A stretch of DNA of 64,000 bases, from contig OX637394.1 of NCBI GenBank assembly GCA_951799425.1, positions 43,387,642 to 43,451,641 of the forward strand, written 5' to 3'. How positions within the stretch are numbered: position 1 is the stretch's first letter; each line of letters begins with the position of its first letter. A program made the position numbers and the translations under genes. Under the pieces are notes generated by a model. That model worked only from the letters and a program-made list of their open reading frames with translations. It was not told the origin of the DNA and made no database searches. This document shows, piece by piece, positions 23,712 to 34,422 of the stretch. The stretch comes from Ilex aquifolium (Eukaryota; Streptophyta; Magnoliopsida; Aquifoliales; Aquifoliaceae).

Positions 23712-24081
23712 ATGGGATCGGCCGGAAATGGCGGAGATCAAACACTGCTATTGAGCAGCACTGTAGACTCCCCAACCTTAGAACCCAGACCCAAAACTTC
23801 AGAAGAGAGACAGTATAAGTATAGTGTCCAACTTGAGAGAATGTTGTCCAACACCGATCTACCATTTCTTCAGCGCATTGTGGCGGCGACATGGATAGAA
23901 TTTAGACTCCTCTTCCCCCTCGCCGCCCCCGCCACCGCCGTGTACTTGATAAACTGCCTCATGTCCACGTTCACCCAAATCTTTTCCGGCCACCTCGGCA
24001 ACCTTGAGCTCGCCGCTGCCTCTCTTGGTAACAATGGCATTCAAACCTTCTGCTACGGTCTCATGGTACTTTTGCCTTCTT

Positions 24082-24126
<45 letters not shown>

Positions 24127-27100
24127 CACTCACACAAACAAAAACAAAAACAAAACACAAACACAAACACAAACACATTGTTATCAGTTCGATTAACTTG
24201 TTTTAAACCTGTGATGTACAGCTTGGAATGGGAAGTGCGGTGGAAACCCTTTGTGGGCAAGCATATGGGGCACAAAAATACGAAATGCTTGGAATTTACA
24301 CCCAAAGATCAGCAGTCCTCCTCAATCTAACTGGTATCGTAATCATGTTCGTTTACATTTTCTCAAAACCAATCCTCATACTACTTGGTGAATCAGAAGA
24401 AATCGCATCAGCCTCAGCTCTATTCACCTTCGGCTTAATCCCTCAAATTTTCGCATACGCTTTAAACTTCCCAATCCAAAAGTTTCTTCAATCTCAAAGC
24501 ATAGTCTCTCCAAGTACATATATATCAACAGCCACCACTATTTTCCATGTCATACTCAGTTGGGTTGTGGTTTACAAGATTAAATTGGGGCTTTTGGGTG
24601 CTTCTTTGATGTTGAGTTTGTCTTGGTGGGTGATAGTTATAGCTCAGTTTTTATATATTGTGACTAGTGAGAGGTGTAAGGACACTTGGGGAGGGTTTAG
24701 TATACAAGCTTTTCATGGGCTTTGGGATTTCTTCAAATTGTCCGCTGCTTCTGCTGTGATGCTGTGTTTGGAGAGTTGGTATTTTCAGATTATTGTTTTG
24801 TTGGCTGGGATGCTTGAGAACCCTGAGATTGCTCTCGATTCTCTCTCTGTTTGGTAAGAAAAAAAAAATTTCTTCCTTACTTTGATTAATATCACCGTTT
24901 AAATTTAAATTATTAGTTAAAAAACGCCAGTTTAGAATTGTTTGTAAGTCAGAACTTTCAAAAGTGGTAATTTTTTTTTTTTTATCCAATAATAAAAAAA
25001 TATATATATATTAGAGCTTTTGGTATGCTATGAGGTAGGTATTGAAGTCGTCCTCGATTGTGCAAACTCAAGGTGTCAAGGAATCATTCGTACCATCGTC
25101 TTTCAAAAGAGTAATGACTATAACATGGTTACGACAGAGTCACTTGTCACTTCTTATTTTGTCCGTTACTTCTAATTTATTGTAATTACACCGACAATAA
25201 CTGTAGTCTAAGTAGGCAGAGGAATCTATAGTTAAGTTAATTCCCCACTAACATGATGTTTTGTTTGTGGTGCTAATTGCAGTATAACTGTCTTGGGATG
25301 GGTGTTCATGATCTCAGTTGGGTTCAATGCAGCGGCCAGGTCAGTTATCACGTTTATATTTTGAGTAATGTTATTTAAATCTAAAAATTTAATTTAATTT
25401 AATTTGTTGATCTAGTTTTATTTAAATAATTAGATTAATACTAAATTTAAAAATTTGATAAGACTCACAATCAATACAAGGACTATAGTAAATTTGGTAA
25501 GCAACGAGGACAATAGATAGCCCTATCAGTTATTAGTGCTTTACAAATGCTTGTATGCAGTGTACAAAAATGTATGGCATACACTTCTTGTTAGGGGATT
25601 TGAATTAAGGTACCAAAAAAAAAAAAAATTGGAACTATACTTTAATTTATCATATTTGTAGTTATTATTACCATATGTATCACTATTATGGTATCTCAAA
25701 AATGGTAAAAATAGTTACCTGGTAAAAATATTCATAAATGTAGTAAAAATACTCACAAGTACCGTAAAAACACTTACAAATGTGGTAAATGTTTTTTTTT
25801 ACAAAAAAAAAGTGATAAAAATAGTAAAATCACCCATTAAAATAGTAAAAAATTGAGGTACGGTACCAAAATTATTTATTTGGTACCACAGTCAAATCCC
25901 TTTTTGGAGTTAATTAGGAGATATGAGATTTTCCCGACAAATTTTTCTATTGTTTTCGTTATTTTCAACGAACTCAATTAGAACTCACTATATATTAATG
26001 AGTCTTTTAGTAATATGTTGGGGGTGATCCACTAAGAATAAAAAAAAATGAAAGAACAAAATATTAGTGAAGATTTGAATCCTAAATTATCGATCGGGTA
26101 TTATGAACAGTGTAAGAGTGGGGAATGAGCTTGGAGCTGGACATCCAAAGGCAGCAGCATTCTCTGTCGTAATCGTGACAACTTCCTCTTTCATCATATC
26201 CGTAATCGCATCAATAGTCGTGCTCGCATTGCGCCATAAGATCAGCTATCTTTTCACTGAAGGTGAAGTTGTGGCTAATGCTGTCTCAGATATGTGCCCA
26301 CTTCTTGCTGTTACTCTCGTTCTCAATGGAATCCAACCCGTTTTGACTGGTAAGTTTTTCAAACCAATAGTTTAGTGGGCATGTGATTTTGCCTATATCC
26401 GATTCGAATGTATGACAAAAATTATATGCGAATTTCAAGTCAATTAGATTTGGATACATATTCGGTCCATTGTGTAAAATTTGTGTATGGTCCCATCTTC
26501 TCTGCCTGTCCCCTAGATCCATCATTGCACGCATGTTTTTAGAATAAGTGTTTCTATTACTTTCTCTTACTTTCCCTTTGGATTAACTTGGGGTTTTTCA
26601 TGAAGGTGTGGCTGTTGGGTGTGGATGGCAAACTTTCGTTGCGTACGTGAACGTTGGCTGTTATTATGGAGTTGGAATCCCTCTTGGTGTACTGCTCGGT
26701 TTCCACTTCAAATTGGGAGCTCAGGTAATCTAATAATATTGCTTTTACTTCAATAAGTCATGAGGGTATCAAATGGCAAATTGTAGAATTCGGATAGAGA
26801 AAGATCGAGAGATCCCTTCTTTCAATAAAATTCTTGCTGGATCACCTTTGGCATATTAAGTGGGACCCATTAAATATGAGTGGATCCCACACTCATTGAT
26901 AAATGGTGATTCATCTAAAAATGAATTGAAGAGAAAATATATTAGAGGGAATCTATATTAAATTTGGATTCCCTCTGGTGTAATTTATCTTTGATTTTTT
27001 TTAAATGGGTATTTCATGTGTTACTTACCCAAAAAAAGGTAAGTTATATCCGGTGGGTCCTACTAAATTCATCACGGACAATTTATCATTGAAATCAAAA

Positions 27101-28371
27101 TTTAAGAAAAATGTATTGGGAGAGAACAAATTAAATTCCGAAAATGTATTTTGCATTCGGCCTATACCTAGTATTGGGCATTTATTATGCAAATTTTTAT
27201 TGCTACAATCAAGGATCAAAATTTTATTTTTGGTATAATAATTTTCATTAGTTTGAAAACAAAAACGTTTTAATATATTTTGCAAAATATTTTGAAAATA
27301 GAGAAAATTTTAGAGTTTATTTTGGAAATATCCAAACATCCTGAACCCCACTATACACATTGAACCATAAGAATATCAATATTTAATCATTGATCGTTTG
27401 GTTTTGATGAAAACCAAAACTTTTGCCATATTAATTAAATTAAAATAAAATTTTAATTCTCGAATGTAATAAAAAAAATATATGGTAATAATTATTTGTT
27501 ATGGTTGTAGGGAATATGGTCGGGGATGGTTGGTGGCACATTGATGCAAACCGTGATACTAATATGGACCACTTATCGGACTGATTGGAATAAAGAGGTA
27601 ATTAAGTCTGCTTTAATTATATTTTATTTTTCTCATAAACCAATAATCACCATGAATGAGATGCATACCCACAATTTTAATTAGTCGGATATCAATTGAT
27701 ACTTTGATAGATTTTTTCAATTCAAATTTATTATATTATATTTCAAGGATTCAAATTTGTGTATACTAATATAAAAATATGCTAAAAATATGTTGTTATT
27801 TGATGAAATTTCATTGAAAAACCAATACGATTTGCTAAATTTCAACTCCATTGAGTTATTTTGAGTTGATCTTATTTTCGGATTGTATGTTTAGTTTTTA
27901 ATTGAATTCGGATTTGAAAAGTGTGTCAAATTTTTTAATTCAGATTTTAATAATACGAAATCCAATTCAGTGACAAGTAGGGCTAATAATCGAGCCGAGT
28001 CTGTCGAATTTGTTTTTTTAAACGGGCCTAAAAAATTATTTAGTCTCGGCTTGTTTAAAAAATGAGCAGACCCCAAAACAAGCTGAACTCGAGCCAAACT
28101 CGACTAGCTTGATTATTTTACATATAAACGAGTGGAGTTTTGAGAGTTGGAGTTGAGCTTATTAGACTTGTTTTCTAAATGAGTTTAAAAAATTATTTAA
28201 GTTCAGTTCGAGCTTGAGTAACTTGGGTCAATTATCAGCTCTAATGACAAGCCTACATGGAAGTGCCTTTTGTAATATTGTATGTGATTCAAATTAAAAC
28301 TGCAGGTTGAATTATCTTTGAAGAGATTGGATAAGTGGGATGAACAGAAGGAACCACTTCTCCAGGGGTGA
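23712..28371 (+). CDS. DTX40: MATE family transporter, DTX40-like, seven exons
   Basis: A proton- or ion-coupled efflux carrier of the multidrug and toxic compound extrusion family, expected in a membrane (vacuolar or plasma membrane; substrate not readable). Exons: 23712-24065, 24222-24853, 25283-25339, 26111-26349, 26606-26724, 27511-27597, 28306-28371. All introns are GT–AG and phases agree; the product is 517 residues, normal for the family. Landmarks: [19 protein letters not shown] (about 90-108), [16 protein letters not shown] (about 120-135), [14 protein letters not shown] in the first MatE repeat, [31 protein letters not shown] opening the second repeat, [12 protein letters not shown] and [17 protein letters not shown] near the end. 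About twelve membrane segments can be picked out. The start is the first in-frame ATG; upstream frame is open but has no ATG. From memory Arabidopsis DTX40 (At3g21690) shares these blocks almost word for word; orthology is inferred. No break is seen. Confidence 0.95.
24084..24178 (+). repeat. (TC)n and ACAAA-rich microsatellite in MATE intron 1
   Basis: Intron 1 (24066-24221) begins with about 19 TC units (24084-24122), followed by imperfect ACAAAA and ACACAA units. It is a simple repeat in a 156-bp intron and likely to vary between individuals. Confidence 0.9.
25363..25505. mobile_element. MITE-like sequence, family M3, in MATE intron 3
   Basis: The left end GAGTAATGTTATTTAAATCT matches the other M3 copies and the inside shares ATTAGATTAATA and GACTCACAATCAATAC phrases. 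The right end and a target duplication were not found, so it may be truncated. It lies within intron 3 (25340-26110). Confidence 0.45.
25594..25900. mobile_element. Mutator-like MITE, family M1, copy B, in MATE intron 3
   Basis: The ends GGGGATTTGAATTAAGGTACC and (other strand) GGGATTTGACTGTGGTACC are inverted repeats of the same family as 5526-5920. The interior again has repeated ACAAATGTGGTAAA-type units. A 9-bp duplication is not clear. It lies in the 771-bp intron 3 of the MATE gene, well away from both splice sites. Confidence 0.75.
26725..27510 (+). other. MATE intron 5, no further gene
   Basis: The intron between the LGAQ and GIWSGM coding parts is 786 bp. It contains a stretch with GTGGGACCCATT / GTGGATCCCACAC phrases (26860-26900) that recalls the M2 MITE family, but no clean ends. 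Open frames on either strand here are short and unrecognised. Confidence 0.6.
27978..28243. mobile_element. hAT-like MITE in MATE intron 6
   Basis: The ends TAGGGCTAATAATCGAGCC and (other strand) TAGAGCTGATAATTGACCC lie between GTGACAAG (27970-27977) and ATGACAAG (28244-28251), an 8-bp hAT-type duplication with one change. A relative lies at about 33437-33723. The right end is 62 bp before exon 7. Confidence 0.8.
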
Positions 28372-28480
28372 AACAAAGCTTCATCAATTTCATCATTGCT
28401 GGCCAGCCATGTGTATTTTTTTGTTTGATGTTTCACAACTGAAGGACTATTAATGGTAATAGACCTTGTGAACTGATCTG

Positions 28481-28486
28481 AATAAA
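28481..28486 (+). terminator. Likely poly(A) signal of the MATE gene
   Basis: The hexamer AATAAA occurs 110 bp after the stop codon, inside a T-rich 3' region (TTTTGGTTTTTTTTGATG follows). This is a plausible 3' end signal; plant signals are loose, so other sites may be used. Confidence 0.5.
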
Positions 28487-28891
28487 TCTATTTTGGTTTT
28501 TTTTGATGTTTTGTTTCCTTGTAAAACAAAGTAGTTTTTTTTTTTTTTTCCTCTAATGATTGGACGAAAATCTGTGGTCCGTCTGAGAACATGGATGATT
28601 AAATTAAAATACAAAAAGTATGAGTGACACATTTATTCTTTTGAAAATTTTCGTTTATGGTAACGGTGTATTTGGACGAAAGGGTCACATTGAGTTAAAT
28701 TACATAATTTATGTGCTAAATAGCCTAAATTAATGCAAAATATAATTTTAAAATTTCATTGAAATAAATGATATAGTTTAGGGGTTAAATAAATAATTAA
28801 CTTTATTTGTAAAAATAATATTCACATTATTTTGTACGTCAATATCTTTCCCAAAAGAAAACAATCGCACACATACCATTCAAGGAAAGGG

Positions 28892-29620
28892 ACGTATCAT
28901 TAAATAAGAAAGGGAAAATTTTAGTCACATCCCTTCTAGTTTACTATATCTTCAAAGACACCCCCTCTATTATCAAAAACATCGTTGACACCCATTCTAG
29001 TTTATATTTAAACATCACTAACACCCCCTACTATTAAACTACCATTTCTAACAAAAAAACATTAATCTAAAATACTAAAAATGCCCCTACATAAACCTCA
29101 AATAATTTTTCTACATAAAATTTTATTAAAATTAGAGCTGATTAAAATTTATTTTTCTGTATAATAAAATTTAAACCAATTAAAATTCGATTGAAGCTGA
29201 ATAAATTTTATTTTTTTTAACGTATTAAAATTCGAGCCTATTAAAATTTATTTTTTTACATTAAAATTTAAGTTAATTTGAACTCTACCTGAGTTGTTAG
29301 CGCCGTTTAAAATTCGCTTTCGAGTCGATTAAAATTTATATTTTTTTACTTATTAAAATTCGTGTCAATTAAAATTCGATTTATTAAAATTTAAGTCAAT
29401 TTAAATTTAAATTTTTTATGTATTAAAATTTGGGCTGATTAAAATTCAATACGAGTTGATTAAAATTTGATTTGAGTTGATTAAAAATAATTTTTAATTG
29501 GCTTAAATAGAATTTTAATTAGTCCAAATTTTAATACGTAAAAAATCTAATTTTTAATTGACTCAAATTTTAATATATAAAAAAATAAATTTTAATTAGA
29601 ACGTATCATTAAATAAGAAA
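28892..29620. repeat. AT-rich insert bracketed by 20-bp direct repeats
   Basis: The 20-mer ACGTATCATTAAATAAGAAA occurs at 28892-28911 and again at 29601-29620. The 689 bp between starts with GGGAAAATTTTAGTCACATC and is then mostly a degenerate repeat of TTAAAATT(C/T)GAG(C/T)(C/T)GATTAAAATT units in both orientations (about 29100-29600). The bracket looks like a long target duplication; the element class is not recognised. No coding sequence. Confidence 0.6.
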
Positions 29621-29969
29621 AGGTATATATATATATTAAAAAGTTTCATGTCTGGTATGGTTTACAAAAAAGAAAGTGAAAATTGGAAGTGAGTCTCCCT
29701 AAATGTAATTGTTTGGAGATAAGTCCTGCAAGAAAATTTATAAGGGGCTAAGTCCATGTTTAAAATTATATGTAATGACTTAAGTCCATTTTTTTTTTTT
29801 ATCTCAAAAATACCCTTCCTTGAAAGGAAGTTAAATTAATTTCCTATTTTGGAAATTGTTATCCCTTAATTCAATGTCAATTAAAATATGCCAATAAAAT
29901 TTTCATCATAAATTTAAAATTTAAATTCAAGTGGTAGCCGAATATATATATATGTATATACGAATGGAA

Positions 29970-30613
29970 GATTGAAAACTAAATTAACATTACACGCATA
30001 TTTTAAGGACAAAAAAATGTATTTTAACCAAAAAGAAAAGCCAATTCGTTAGCCATTAACTTTTAAAAAAATTCAGACTCTGGTTTTCAAATGTATTTAT
30101 TTCAATTGCTTTGAATAATTGTGGCCTGAATTGTAATTTGGTTGTCGAGGGGAATTTGAATGACGTTTCCGCTATTTGAATATTTGGAATCCCATCTTGA
30201 TGTTTTTAATCATCGTGCCATGTATATGTTTTTCAAATTCAATGTTATTAAATAAAAGAAAATACTACATAATTTAAATGAAACCCAAAAATTAAAGCTC
30301 AAATACATATTATCCATTGGATGAGTGTGGTATAAGTGGGTTCCACTGAAAAAAATGATAAGATCCACTCATCTAAGGAATGATATGTATTTGAGTTATA
30401 ACTTTTTTTATTTCATTTGTGTATTGTAACATTGTTCATAAATAAATTCGGGATACATATAATCACAATAAATTATATGCACTACATACCTAATCTAGAT
30501 GAAGGTGGAGAGACTTTTTGCATGATTCACCGAACCCAACAAAATTAATAAATGTTGCATAAGCTGATATCATAAGAGAGTGGGAGGCCGACCCCAACCG
30601 CAGCCATCTGGGA
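29970..30613. repeat. Local duplication, left copy
   Basis: This matches 31390-31843 closely (phrases TTTCCGCTATTTGAATATTTGG and GCATAAGCTGAT), except that a MITE (30257-30438) is inserted in this copy only. No gene is recognised in either copy. Confidence 0.85.
30257..30438. mobile_element. Short MITE, family M2, copy B
   Basis: The 182-bp insert starts AGAAAATACTACATAATTT and ends ATTGTAACATTGTTCA. It is flanked by the perfect 8-bp direct repeat TAAATAAA. The sister copy of the local duplication has the unoccupied site at 31670-31677, which confirms both ends. The 8-bp duplication points to hAT. Confidence 0.88.
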
Positions 30614-30654
30614 TACCATTGTCAAGTCCATCATTCAAATGGGTTTTATTTTTG

Positions 30655-30835
30655 AGAAATACTATATATCTCAAATTTGTAACTCAAATTTTCATCCCAG
30701 CTAGATCCCAAATTTACATCCCAAATGAAGAGGGGTCGTTGGATAAGTGAGTCCCATCAACTTTTTTAAATAGGACCCACTGATCCAATGTTTATCCTTT
30801 ATTTGGGATGCAAATTTGAATTGTAGATGTTGGTA
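30655..30835. mobile_element. Short MITE, family M2, copy C
   Basis: The left end GAAATACTATATATCTCAAA and the right end CAAATTTGAATTGTAGATGTT are inverted repeats, and the inside phrase GGACCCACTGATCCAA is shared with 7137-7308. The exact ends and target duplication are uncertain. Confidence 0.65.
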
Positions 30836-30936
30836 CAAAGTCTTGCACAACATAGTGATTCTGGCTGACCTGGACCGGATCCAGTAGCCTTTACCTTTCT
30901 TTCTGCCTAGAGCGAAATGTGGAGGGTCACACCCTT

Positions 30937-31098
30937 GTCCCACATCGAAAGAAAGTCGTCCTCCCCACCCCCATATAAGCCTTCAGCCTAATGAAGGTGG
31001 TACCCATCCCAGCAGATCTGCTTGGGATGGGTACCACCTTCATAGCAAGCGGACGCTTATATGGAGGTGGGGAGCACCACTCTCAGTCGATGTGGGAC
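30937..31098. promoter_or_regulatory. Near-palindrome with two facing USE-TATA (snRNA-type) promoters
   Basis: Both arms of a 162-bp inverted repeat start with GTCCCACATCG, the plant snRNA upstream sequence element. It is followed after exactly 25 bp by ATATAAG (30973-30979 on +, and its mirror on -). In plant snRNA genes this shorter spacing marks Pol III transcription (U6 type). The arms then share ATGAAGGTGGTACCCATCCC and meet at GCAGATCTGC (31012-31021). A start about 30 bp past the TATA box would fall near 31003 on + and at the mirror place on -, inside the hairpin centre. Whether anything is transcribed cannot be told. Confidence 0.7.
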
Positions 31099-31389
31099 GG
31101 ATCCCTAATTTTTCAATTGTGTCTATTTAGTTCATAAAGTTCCTAATTTGTATTTATGTGCTCCAATTCTAAACGTCCATTAAAAAATTGTTAACATCTT
31201 TGGTTACGCGGCAATCACATGGGACTAAATACACACAAATTAAAAATTTTAAGGATTAAATAGACACAAAATTAAGAACCATGTGATTGACGGGTGATCA
31301 AAACCGTCAAGATTTTCTAATGGACGTTTGAGATTGAACTACGTAGATAAAAATTAAGAATCTTAAGGACCAAATAGACACGATTAAAA

Positions 31390-31843
31390 GATTAAAAACT
31401 AAATTAACATTACACGCGTATTTTAAGGACAAAAAAGTGTATTTTAACCAAAAAGAAAAGCCAATTTGTTAGCCATTGACTTTTAAAAAAATTCAGACCC
31501 TTGTTTTCAAATGTACTTATTTCAATTGCTTTGAATAATTGTCGCTAGAATTGTAATTTGGTTGTGAAGGGGAATTTGAATGACGTTTCCGCTATTTGAA
31601 TATTTGGAATCCCATCAACATGATCTTTTTAATCATCGTGCCATGTATCTTTTTCAAAGACAATGTTATTAAATAAATTCGGGATACATATAATCACAAT
31701 AAATTATATGCACTACATACCTAATCTTGATGAAGGTGGAGAGACACTTTTTGCATGATTCACCGAACCCAACAAAACTAATAAATGTTGCATAAGCTGA
31801 TCAGAGAGTGGGAGGCCGGCCCCACCCCCATCCATCTGGAGGT
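31390..31843. repeat. Local duplication, right copy
   Basis: This is the partner of 29970-30613 without the MITE. It ends near GAGAGTGGGAGGCCGGCCCC, equivalent to GAGAGTGGGAGGCCGACCCC in the left copy. About 1420 bp separates the copies' starts. Confidence 0.85.
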
Positions 31844-33436
31844 CCACACCTTTTTATTAAGATCGACAGAGACTTTTTGCTTTCCCATTCATTGTTTTGT
31901 CAATCGTTTGCATCTTTGGTGTGAGAGATCTTTCCATCGATACGATATGAATGATACATGAGGTGGCAGCAACCTGCCTATTTATTATCATCCCCACTCC
32001 ACAATAGGGGAGGAGACAGAAGACTGGGATTGTGTCTGCTTCAAGAAACCTACATTATTTTGTACGATTATCTGGATCACTCTCAACTTGTCGGATCATA
32101 TCTAATATTTTTTTATTTTTTATTAAATTATTCATTATTAATGAGTGAGAGTATCACTACACTTGCATATGTCACTATTATAGATTCAAATGAAATTAAA
32201 CTTCTCCATCATATATAACAGATTTGTAGAATATCTATTTTAAGTGAGGATATAAAGTATGAAAAGAAGAGAAACACAAACAAACATGGTTCAGCCAGTT
32301 AGCCTCCAACCAAGGACTAACTACCTTTACAACACAGGTGACATTTCTGATCTTATTGATTCTTGGTATTTGGCATAGGTGAATGACAATCCAATGTCTG
32401 TCTGTGTGTTGTGAAATGTGAATAAATTTCATGGTATTGAGAATCCCACATTGTATTGAAAAATAAGTTAAAGTATACTAATATATTATTGATGAATTCA
32501 CCACATATGGATTTAAACTTTTAGCTGAGCATGAGTTTCAAACATATATATTGGGTCTTAGATCACTGGACTACCAAGTCTCCTAACAAATGGTATTTGA
32601 GATGATGGTTGACAAGTCTAAGTGAATTCTTGAAGAAGTGATGTAGTATGCCGACACCAATGATAACTCTTAAAAAAAGTGACAAGACTCTTGGTATTAA
32701 AGTCATCAAATCGCAACAGCTGACTCTTGTAAAGAGTGGTTGGATGCTGTGCTTATAGAGAGTGATGGATAGAATAAAGGAAAAGGTAAGCCCAATGTGA
32801 TTCACATGTGATGAGAGAATGTTAGGTGTTGTATGTTAGTTTTTAACCACGGTTGTGAGTGCTTGCACTAAAATGAGTTGTTGGCAGTTTACCTTGCATT
32901 GCAAAGATATAGGTGGAAGACAAATGCATCCTAGTCTTTCCGAATGAGAAAGAGTTAGTTACATAGGTTCTTCGGCTCGTGAAAGTATTATCTTTCAGAC
33001 TAGGCTATTTTATATCGTTCCAATTACTCGAGTAAGCCTTTGAGTATGTCCTTAACTAACGGGACACGAAACAATATTCGTATTGAGACATGATATGTGG
33101 ACATAAAAAATACTATACCGATAGGATGGATGGTCCCAACTCCCAAGGGAACAGTCCCCTTAGGGCCACTGGAAATAGTTGGACCTGGGTCGTATTAATC
33201 AATATTGGGCACGCGTGTGGGCCGACCCGACAATGTAATGAATTGCAGGGACTGATCACGTATATAGACAAAATTTGATGAATGAAACTAACTGGAATGA
33301 TTACAATTGAGAACCATCCATGGCTATGAGTAACCAACAACAAAAGTGAAAGAAATGGAATCTTCTACATTTGTAGACACGTGAGGCTCCCATGAAACCA
33401 GCCATATCTTTCTTTTTAATGAAAATGAAACTTCAT
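31844..33436. other. Intergenic stretch, LTR-like fragments, no gene
   Basis: A patch near 32250-32350 (GGTTCAGCCAGTTAGCCTCC) and another near 32940-33080 (GAGAAAGAGTTAGTTACATAGG, TTCAGACTAGGC) look like pieces of LTRs, with no ends found. TCCCACATTG at 32444-32453, a one-base variant of the snRNA upstream element, is followed after 25 bp by TAATATA (32479-32485). Open frames of 60-86 codons show no domains. Confidence 0.4.
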
Positions 33437-33723
33437 CGAGCTCAATTATTCAAGCTCGGTTCGAATAGAATTCGACTTAAATTCGATTTGTATTTTAAAC
33501 GTAAAGAGTTTGAATAATTTTTTAGGCTCATTTAATAAAACGAACTTAAAAAATTCGATTCGTTTTTATATAAAATATTCGAGCTATTCGGTTTCAACTT
33601 AGCTCTGACTCGACTTATTTTTTAAACAAGTCAAGATTAAACAATTTTTTAAACTCATTTAAAAAAACAAATTCAATAAACACAAATTTAAACTCACAAA
33701 ATTCGACTAAATTAATAACCCTA
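33437..33723. mobile_element. hAT-like MITE
   Basis: The left end CGAGCTCAATTATTCAAGC and the right end ATTAATAACCCTA are inverted and related to the element at 27978-28243 (same CTCGAGC- and AAAAAATT-type internal phrases). The flanks AACTTCAT and ACTTTCAT resemble an 8-bp duplication with changes. Ends are good to a few bases. Confidence 0.6.
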
Positions 33724-34019
33724 ACTTTCATGATGTCTTAGACAATAATTTACCTCGTAGGCTGTCACCTTTTTTTTGTTTTGTCTTTTCGTAATGCAAT
33801 GAATAAGGTGGTCAATTATTAATGTGACAATCAAGATTTCGACGGGAGGTTATTTATGTGACGTCTTGTCACGTCTCCTCTCGTCCTTTAAATCTTATCG
33901 TGTCATTTTTTATTCTATTAGTTAGTGTAGTTGTGCTATGTGAATTATTTTGTATATCAAAATTATTTTTAATTTATTTTTACGGAAATTTCTATTAAAT
34001 AAAATTAACCTATGTCTTA

Positions 34020-34422
34020 GAATATCTCCAATTGGTTCTTTATTATTACTCAGTTCTCTATTTTAGATAATCAACCATTAAAATTACATCTCCAATAAAC
34101 TCTTTATTTAGGTTCTTTAAAAAAAAATTTGGAGAGTCGACCGAACTCTCTATTCTATTTTTTTGGAACATAAAAAGGGTATATTTATCTTTTTATCTAA
34201 GACAATTAAGATAACATATATCTCAATGCTAAAAAGGAGTGAAAAACGAAGAAAAGTCAAATTTATTCCTAAAAAGAATAAAGTAATAATAAATTGATAA
34301 GAATAAAGAGTCTTATTGGGGTGGTATACATAATTTTACTATCTATTTTAATTTGTTGTCAAATATGCTCTTTATTTTAAAAAAAATGCTTTCTATTTTA
34401 GTGTGCACTATTAAAGATGCTC
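34020..34422. mobile_element. Tourist-like (PIF/Harbinger) MITE
   Basis: The ends GAATATCTCCAATTGG and (other strand) GAGCATCTTTAATAGT are the Tourist terminal motif, flanked by TTA on both sides (34017-34019 and 34423-34425), the PIF/Harbinger target duplication. There is no transposase. Length is 403 bp. Confidence 0.82.
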
